Below are positions 45,622-50,269 of a stretch of DNA of 50,269 bases, in pieces. This stretch comes from Thermoflexales bacterium (GTDB lineage: Bacteria > Chloroflexota > Anaerolineae > B4-G1 > SLSP01): the NCBI GenBank assembly GCA_007125545.1, contig SLDA01000262.1, forward strand, positions 1 to 50,269. The letters run 5' to 3'. The position numbers and the translations under genes were made by a program. The first letter of the stretch is position 1, and the number at the start of each line of letters is the position of its first letter. Below the pieces are notes generated by a model. It saw only the letters and a list, made by a program, of their open reading frames with translations. It did no database searches and was not told where the DNA came from.

Positions 45622-46797
45622 CTACTCTTGATCAAGCCATTGCTCCAGGCCTTCGGGCACTCCTTCATCACGCGCCTTCTCTCCTTCAATATCCGGCATC
45701 GAGTCGGGGGAAATCCAACCCTGCTCGAGAGCATGCTCCGCTATCGCAAGACTGTTGTCGGCCAGGCGTAGCATGCTACCCGCCTCAACCACCTCCCGCC
45801 TCAACGTTTCGATGGAGGCACTACGCTTGGCTTCTTTTGTTACATCCCGGATATAGACCGCCAGAATTCGGTCGGGGTAGAGATCCACGATGTCTGTGTA
45901 GATTTCAGGGTCCTCCTGGCTGCTATCACCGATCAAGATGAAACGCAAATCGGGATATAGATCGAGGATCCGGCGAACGGCCTCGGTCTTGTAAGGACGG
46001 TTGTTCAGCGGTAGGATCTCATCCTCCGTAATGCCATAGTTTCGCAGCGCGAGAACTGGTCCATTGGGAATGTCGTGGAGACGGAAGAAATCCACAAGTA
46101 GGTCGTAGAGATTCCACGGACTGCTCGATACATAAAAAAGCGGATTCTGCTTGACTCGCTCTTCAGAACCGGCGTGAAAGGCGCGATAGAGTGCGGCCAC
46201 ACCGGGGAACGGCAACCGGGTGCGTGCGTTTCCGAGGAAGACCGTGCGCGCAGCCCGGAGCAAGTCTCCTACATTCATCTCAATTACGGTATCGTCAATA
46301 TCACTGATAACGCCATAGTCCGCATCGGATGGCGGAATGAAGGCTCTACCCTCCGCCCTCACTGTTTCCTTCTGTTTCGGTGATTCAGGACTGAGCAACT
46401 CGTAGTTGACCGGCTGCCATCGTCGATCTTCGGGCAAGGGATCGTCGAACTCAAGCCAAACTTCGAATTGCCCCTCCTCATCCGCCTGAATTTCCTTGGC
46501 AACGCCTTCCGAGCGGGCAACCAACCGCGCCAAAGGTATTTCGTCGCTCTCCATACGCTTGTACGTATTGAGCAGGTTTTCCCACAACGTATCGTTATCC
46601 GTGGCTCTGGGGATGTCTTGATCCTCTAGCACCCGCCCCTGCAGAAAAACCCGCGTCCGATTTCCATAGCCTGTATAGGGTACTATCTTGATCGGATCGA
46701 ACCCGCCCAGCCGTTGCTTCAAGCTGTACTTGAGCCTGTCAAATTCCGTCTCGACGTCATCGACGAGGTGGTGCAACACCTTCCGCCAATCTCCCAT
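45622..46797 (-). CDS. DUF2183 / APP1-like phosphatase
   Basis: A 391-residue HAD-type phosphatase. The DxDxT nucleophile motif is in VISDIDDTVIEMN (about residue 165), motif II Ser in FYVSSSPWNLYD, Lys in NRPYKTEAVRR, and the acidic motif in ILIGDSSQEDPEIY. This is the DUF2183 (APP1) family; the yeast member is a phosphatidate phosphatase. No membrane segment is seen. SD AGGAG is 7 nt before the ATG. Substrate in this bacterium is unknown; a phospholipid or diacylglycerol phosphate is the family-based guess. Confidence 0.9.
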   Translation of the reverse strand: MGDWRKVLHHLVDDVETEFDRLKYSLKQRLGGFDPIKIVPYTGYGNRTRVFLQGRVLEDQDIPRATDNDTLWENLLNTYKRMESDEIPLARLVARSEGVAKEIQADEEGQFEVWLEFDDPLPEDRRWQPVNYELLSPESPKQKETVRAEGRAFIPPSDADYGVISDIDDTVIEMNVGDLLRAARTVFLGNARTRLPFPGVAALYRAFHAGSEERVKQNPLFYVSSSPWNLYDLLVDFFRLHDIPNGPVLALRNYGITEDEILPLNNRPYKTEAVRRILDLYPDLRFILIGDSSQEDPEIYTDIVDLYPDRILAVYIRDVTKEAKRSASIETLRREVVEAGSMLRLADNSLAIAEHALEQGWISPDSMPDIEGEKARDEGVPEGLEQWLDQE

Positions 46798-46922
46798 CTG
46801 ATCACTCCTATCCGCTGGTGAGACACGTTACGGTTGTGGCCTATACCACCGAGAGCCGGCAAAAAAAAGACGCTAGCCCGCGCCGTAGTGGCTTCCTCCG
46901 ATAATAAGGTATACTTACTTAT

Positions 46923-46951
46923 ATTCTAATACTATCGCTTCCAAAAACCAA
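46923..46951 (-). promoter_or_regulatory. AT-rich divergent promoter region, APP1 side
   Basis: On the minus strand TTGGTT, a 17-nt spacer and TAGAAT (5/6). The AT-rich island around it (46905-46945) also holds TATACT on the plus strand, which could serve the DUF523 gene. Confidence 0.35.
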
Positions 46952-46998
46952 AGACTATGGATGGACGATATGCACAAATTTCTGGAGTGTGGAATACT

Positions 46999-47985
46999 AT
47001 GAAGACCTTCGCACGACCCCAAGTAGTTGTGAGCAGATGCTTGGGCTTTGAAGCCTGTCGCTACAATGGCGTCACAATTCCAGACACATTCGTTGAGGCA
47101 TTGAGCCGGCACGTGACCTATGTGACAACCTGTCCCGAGGTGCAGATCGGGCTGGGCGTGCCGCGAGATCCCATACGGGTTGTGGTTGTCGACGGTGAAC
47201 CGCGGCTGATGCAACCAGCATCGGGCCGGGACGTAACCGAGCAGATGCGTACCTTTGCCGAAGAGTTCTTCAACGGTCTGGAATACGTTGACGGTTTCAT
47301 TCTGAAGGGACGATCGCCTTCTTGCGGCATCAAGGATGTCAGGCGATACCGAGCTGAAGTTGGAAAAGACGGCAAGCAGAGCGTCATCGACAAAACCGGC
47401 CTCGGTATCTTCGGCAGTATGGTGAAGGCTCGTTATCCACAGTTGCCTATCGAAGAGGAGGGGCGGCTCACCAATTTCGTGATCCGCGAGCACTTTCTTA
47501 CAGCGCTCTTCACCTTGGCAAGCTTCCGAGCTGTCAAGGTTGCCGGATCAGTTGGAAGCTTGGTGGAGTTCCATAGCAACAATAAGCTGCTCTTACTAGC
47601 ATACAATGAATCGCAACTCCGCAAGATGGGACCTGTGGTTGCGAATCCTGACAAGAAAGCAGCCGGTGACGTCATTGCAATCTACGAGGCCCATCTGTGG
47701 CAAGCGCTGGCCCGTCCTCCGCGGACTACGACCGCTATTAACGTTCTAATGCATGCCCTGGGTTACTTCTCCGAGAAGCTATCCTCAGAGGAAAAAGCCT
47801 TCTTTCTCGATAGCCTGGAGCGCTATCGAGAACGCAAAGTTCCCCTGAGCGTTCCACTCAATCTAATGGGCGCCTGGATTGTCCGTTTCGATGAACCCTA
47901 CCTCGCACGGCAAACTTTCTTTGCGCCATACCCAGAGGAACTTATAACGATCAGTGACTCCGGTAAAGGCCGGGATCTGCGCTAA
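46999..47985 (+). CDS. DUF523-DUF1722 fusion protein (TudS/YbgA-like)
   Basis: A 328-residue fusion. The N-terminal DUF523 domain (about 1-160) keeps the family cysteines: SRCLGFEACRYNG, TCPEVQIGLGVPRDP and KGRSPSCGIKDV. DUF523 includes the thiouracil desulfidase TudS, which holds a [4Fe-4S] cluster on such cysteines. The C-terminal DUF1722 (YbgA-like, about 185-310) has REHFLTALFTL, FHSNNKLLLLAY and a helical end. I chose the ATG at 46999, where similarity begins; a start at 46957 is possible. Whether it removes sulfur from a base or does something else is not known. Confidence 0.88.
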   Translation: MKTFARPQVVVSRCLGFEACRYNGVTIPDTFVEALSRHVTYVTTCPEVQIGLGVPRDPIRVVVVDGEPRLMQPASGRDVTEQMRTFAEEFFNGLEYVDGFILKGRSPSCGIKDVRRYRAEVGKDGKQSVIDKTGLGIFGSMVKARYPQLPIEEEGRLTNFVIREHFLTALFTLASFRAVKVAGSVGSLVEFHSNNKLLLLAYNESQLRKMGPVVANPDKKAAGDVIAIYEAHLWQALARPPRTTTAINVLMHALGYFSEKLSSEEKAFFLDSLERYRERKVPLSVPLNLMGAWIVRFDEPYLARQTFFAPYPEELITISDSGKGRDLR

Positions 47986-48000
47986 GCGAGGTACTAGCCT

Positions 48001-49506
48001 GTGACACCGAGCCGGTCACGAATAACAGGAGGAGGCGTTCTCCGTGTCGCATCCTATGCCGCGATCATCCTAACCTCGCTCGTTCTGTTGTCGACATTGG
48101 GGAGTTGCATGCCTTTTGTCGAGGGCGCACGTGCGCCAACCGCGTCGTCGATTACACATCGCGTGGACGCCCAAGCGGCTGCCACGCCCTCTCCCACACC
48201 GCTCGGCGATCCCACGGACACAAGCATACCAAGCTCGATGTTAGAAGCCGAACCCGACGAGACGACGGCTGATAGCGTTTCCATCGGGCAAGACTACTAC
48301 CTCGATAGTACTAGCGGATCGGACTCCAACTCGGGACTGTCTCCTGATGAAGCGTGGCAGACATTCCAACCGCTGGCGGACCAAGAGCTCCAGCCGGGCG
48401 ACACGGTCCATTTCAAAACAGACTCGGCCTGGACCGGGGCTTTGTTCATAGACGACCACGGCTCACCCGAGCATCCGCTGACCTTCACGACGTATGGGTC
48501 GGGAAACAAACCGGTCTTTGAGAATCCGCGCGGCAGATCGGCGATTACAATCCGGGGCGACTGGGTCGTTGTGGAGGGCATGAAAGTGCGCAATGTTGTT
48601 GAGGCTGGCGTCACAATCGCCGCGGACCATGCCATCGTTCAGGATATGCAGGTGACGGATGCCGGCATGGGAGTTGCCGTCCGTGGTCAGCACAACATCA
48701 TCCGGAACAATTACATTCATGATCTAAAGATGGTGCGAAATACCCCTGGCGGTGACGATGACTATGGCGCCGTAGGCGTCTGGCTCTTCGACTCGTACAA
48801 CGAAGTGGCGGGCAACCTGATGGTAAACTGCCAGGCTCCCAGCTATGACTATGGGACGGATGGAGGGGGTGTTGAAATCTTTGGGGGAGATATTCACGGC
48901 TCCTACATTCACCACAACTGGATTATTGACAGCGATGGCGGCCTGGAAATCGGTGGCGGTTCGGCCCGCGACCATGTCATCGCGTACAACGTCTTCATCA
49001 ACAATTCATGGGCTATCGTCTTTCACCTCGGAGGACGCTATGCCAGCGAGGTTGACAACATCCGCTTCGAGAATAACGTGGTCATCGAGACACAACCGGA
49101 CCATCGACCATTGTTCAACTTCTTCAGAGGCGAACCCTCCGAAGATACGCTGTCGGTCACGAATAACATATTCTACGTCTTGGAAGGGGCGGTCGCCGAC
49201 CATGATGCTTTCCGACGGCAGAACAACCTCTACTACCTTGGTGAGGGTGCGCTGCTTGGCTTCCAATTGGCATCCGGGGAGCTGGTAGCACATCCGCGCT
49301 TTGTGGACCTCGACAATCATGACTTCCGGCTACGGGAAGGCAGCCCCGCAATAGAAGCAGGCGTCGATCTAGGGTATGAGATGGATTTTGCCGGTCGTCC
49401 GGTGCCGCATGGCGCAGCTCCGGATCTCGGCGCCTTTGAATTCAGCCCCGCCAGCTTGACCGAAGAGGCCTATAAGCCAACCTATCCGGATTTGCAGCTG
49501 CCCTGA
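48001..49506 (+). CDS. Right-handed parallel beta-helix lipoprotein
   Basis: A 501-residue exported protein. The signal ends in a lipobox (LGSC, Cys36), so it should be lipid-anchored outside. A Thr/Pro/Ala-rich linker follows, then from about residue 98 the SGSDSNSG-LSPDEAW module typical of parallel beta-helix proteins, then repeats such as GMKVRNVVEAGVTI, NIIRNNYIHDL, YIHHNWIIDS, HVIAYNVFINNS and IRFENNVVIE. It ends with a module reading SPAIEAGVDLG and PDLGAFEF, frequent in these proteins. Such helices bind or cleave polysaccharides; no lyase catalytic residues can be assigned. GTG start with GAGG upstream, 15 nt after the DUF523 gene. A paralogue starts at 49999. Confidence 0.87.
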   Translation: MTPSRSRITGGGVLRVASYAAIILTSLVLLSTLGSCMPFVEGARAPTASSITHRVDAQAAATPSPTPLGDPTDTSIPSSMLEAEPDETTADSVSIGQDYYLDSTSGSDSNSGLSPDEAWQTFQPLADQELQPGDTVHFKTDSAWTGALFIDDHGSPEHPLTFTTYGSGNKPVFENPRGRSAITIRGDWVVVEGMKVRNVVEAGVTIAADHAIVQDMQVTDAGMGVAVRGQHNIIRNNYIHDLKMVRNTPGGDDDYGAVGVWLFDSYNEVAGNLMVNCQAPSYDYGTDGGGVEIFGGDIHGSYIHHNWIIDSDGGLEIGGGSARDHVIAYNVFINNSWAIVFHLGGRYASEVDNIRFENNVVIETQPDHRPLFNFFRGEPSEDTLSVTNNIFYVLEGAVADHDAFRRQNNLYYLGEGALLGFQLASGELVAHPRFVDLDNHDFRLREGSPAIEAGVDLGYEMDFAGRPVPHGAAPDLGAFEFSPASLTEEAYKPTYPDLQLP

Positions 49507-49628
49507 TCCTGCATAGTGACAAGTCCACGGTCATATTGGAGTCAGCCCGCCCTTGGTAGATGAGCTTGCGGGTATCCTGTGACTCAAGCAGAGACGAAGC
49601 ACGCCCTCGCCTGACAATCGATTTTACG

Positions 49629-49666
49629 AACGCGCCTGCCGGGGTACGGTCCCGGCAGGCGCGTTT
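49629..49666 (+). terminator. Strong terminator after the beta-helix lipoprotein gene
   Basis: A perfect 15-bp stem (AACGCGCCTGCCGGG) with a 7-nt loop, then TTTCTGCCTTTT. It lies about 120 nt after the stop codon. The rest of 49507-49998 holds the promoter and leader of the next gene and no coding region. Confidence 0.85.
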
Positions 49667-49767
49667 CTGCCTTTTCGCTGTCTGCCTCAGTTCAACCGCT
49701 TGACCGGTTAGCATCACCGCGACAGCACCCTCCTCGATGGCATCCAAACCCTATTCCGACTTGCCCC

Positions 49768-49797
49768 TTGACAGGATTGGCAAACCTGTGGTATGAT
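49768..49797 (+). promoter_or_regulatory. Promoter of the second beta-helix gene
   Basis: TTGACA, an 18-nt spacer and TATGAT (5/6). A leader of about 195 nt follows, with hairpins TTAACCAA/TTGGGTTAA near 49826-49855 and GACGG/CCGTC near 49947-49960. No known riboswitch is recognised. Confidence 0.65.
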
Positions 49798-49998
49798 GGA
49801 TTCTGTTCAGGTTAGAATATAGCTTAATTAACCAAAACAGCCTGCTTGGGTTAAAAACTTCATACCCGCCCCTTCGTAGTCACACCATCACCCTCCACTA
49901 CACTCTTGCACTCCCTGCATTAGTGGCTGGCCTGAACTCCCGCCAGACGGAAATCCGTCCGCTCCAAGGGTGGGCAACCTATCTCAGGAGACAAAGTG

Positions 49999-50269
49999 AT
50001 GCTTAACATCAAGACTATGATGCGCGTTCGAGCTGGCTGGCGCGGAGCAGCGATGTTAGTACTGCTAGCCCTGTTGGTCGTCACCAGCGTACCTCACACG
50101 GGATCGATTCTTCCTCAAGTCGTTGCAGCAGAGGTCTTGGCACCTAACGCCACCTCATACTACGTGAACAGTATCAGCGGTTCTGACTCCAACTCGGGGA
50201 CATCTCCCGACCGCGCGTGGAGGTCTCTCTCCCCCGTGCGCTCGCATCCCTTCGCTCCCGGTGACACGA
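49999..50269 (+). CDS. Secreted beta-helix protein, start only (cut by window end)
   Basis: The first 90 codons of an exported protein, open to the last base. It has a long signal peptide (basic MRVRAGWRGAA, then MLVLLALLVVTSV) and then, from about residue 59, YYVNSISGSDSNSGTSPDRA, the same module as in the lipoprotein encoded at 48001. It lacks the lipobox of that paralogue. SD AGGAG lies 8 nt before the ATG; an adjacent GTG at 49996 is possible. The strong promoter upstream suggests high expression. The likely fold is a parallel beta helix. Confidence 0.8.
   Translation, partial: MLNIKTMMRVRAGWRGAAMLVLLALLVVTSVPHTGSILPQVVAAEVLAPNATSYYVNSISGSDSNSGTSPDRAWRSLSPVRSHPFAPGDT

Noticed and set aside
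49804-49998. Known riboswitch class in the leader of the second beta-helix gene
   Set aside because: Two hairpins are visible, but I cannot match the consensus of c-di-GMP, cobalamin, SAM, TPP or other common classes.

Overview
The window looks like chromosomal DNA of a free-living Chloroflexota bacterium (Anaerolineae or a relative; moderate confidence). The clues are an archaeal-type upper mevalonate block, a very large multi-GAF hybrid histidine kinase, a translin-family protein, Thr/Pro-rich or lipoprotein surface proteins, and a secreted BNR-repeat protein ending in a YLPLV tail of the kind I associate with this phylum. Coding density is high, most genes sit in tight co-directional runs, and I see no insertion sequence, prophage, CRISPR array or rRNA operon.

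Layout. (1) 1-1280: 3' part of the primary sigma factor and a bidirectional terminator. (2) 8560-1295, minus strand: a six-gene operon of phosphoglucomutase/phosphomannomutase, bifunctional ATP sulfurylase/APS kinase (PAPS synthesis), sulfotransferase, GDP-mannose 3,5-epimerase-like enzyme, galacturonokinase-like GHMP kinase and TsaC/Sua5. It starts from a TTGACA promoter and has an intrinsic-terminator hairpin in its leader. The set suggests sulfated, sugar-nucleotide-derived glycans. (3) 10184-8626, minus: ssb, a DUF3467 gene and a translin-like gene.

(4) 23531-10212, minus: the most unusual part, a tightly packed run of ten genes plus a cell-wall amidase. Order: PATAN/DUF4388 protein, Ras-like GTPase, alpha/beta hydrolase, V4R-domain protein, left-handed beta-helix protein, homologue of cyanobacterial fatty acyl-ACP reductase (AAR), receiver-GGDEF-like regulator, 1688-residue six-GAF/PAS hybrid kinase with two degenerate receivers, single-domain response regulator, and a second alpha/beta hydrolase whose nucleophile serine is glycine. 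Short gaps, several 4-bp overlaps and one good promoter argue for one transcript. I propose it as an undescribed sensory system built around a fatty-aldehyde or acyl-derived product; this is inference.

(5) 23628-30859: recN diverges from HMG-CoA reductase, archaeal-type HMG-CoA synthase, thiolase and DUF35 genes (acetyl-CoA to mevalonate), facing a UbiA prenyltransferase resembling archaeal DGGGP synthases. (6) 31204-38444: secreted BNR-repeat protein, cysteine-desulfurase-like protein, unknown gene, aldo/keto reductase and RNase Y. (7) 38428-39145: recX, preceded by a leader terminator with a possible antiterminator pairing. (8) 39661-50269: tRNA-Thr(CGU), ResB-like protein, uridine kinase, dolichol-phosphate-mannose-synthase-like glycosyltransferase, methyltransferase, OsmC protein, ferredoxin-fused aldo/keto reductase, APP1-like phosphatase, DUF523-DUF1722 protein, and two related parallel beta-helix surface proteins, the second cut by the window end.

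All calls come from reading the sequence and remembered family motifs; no database search was run.
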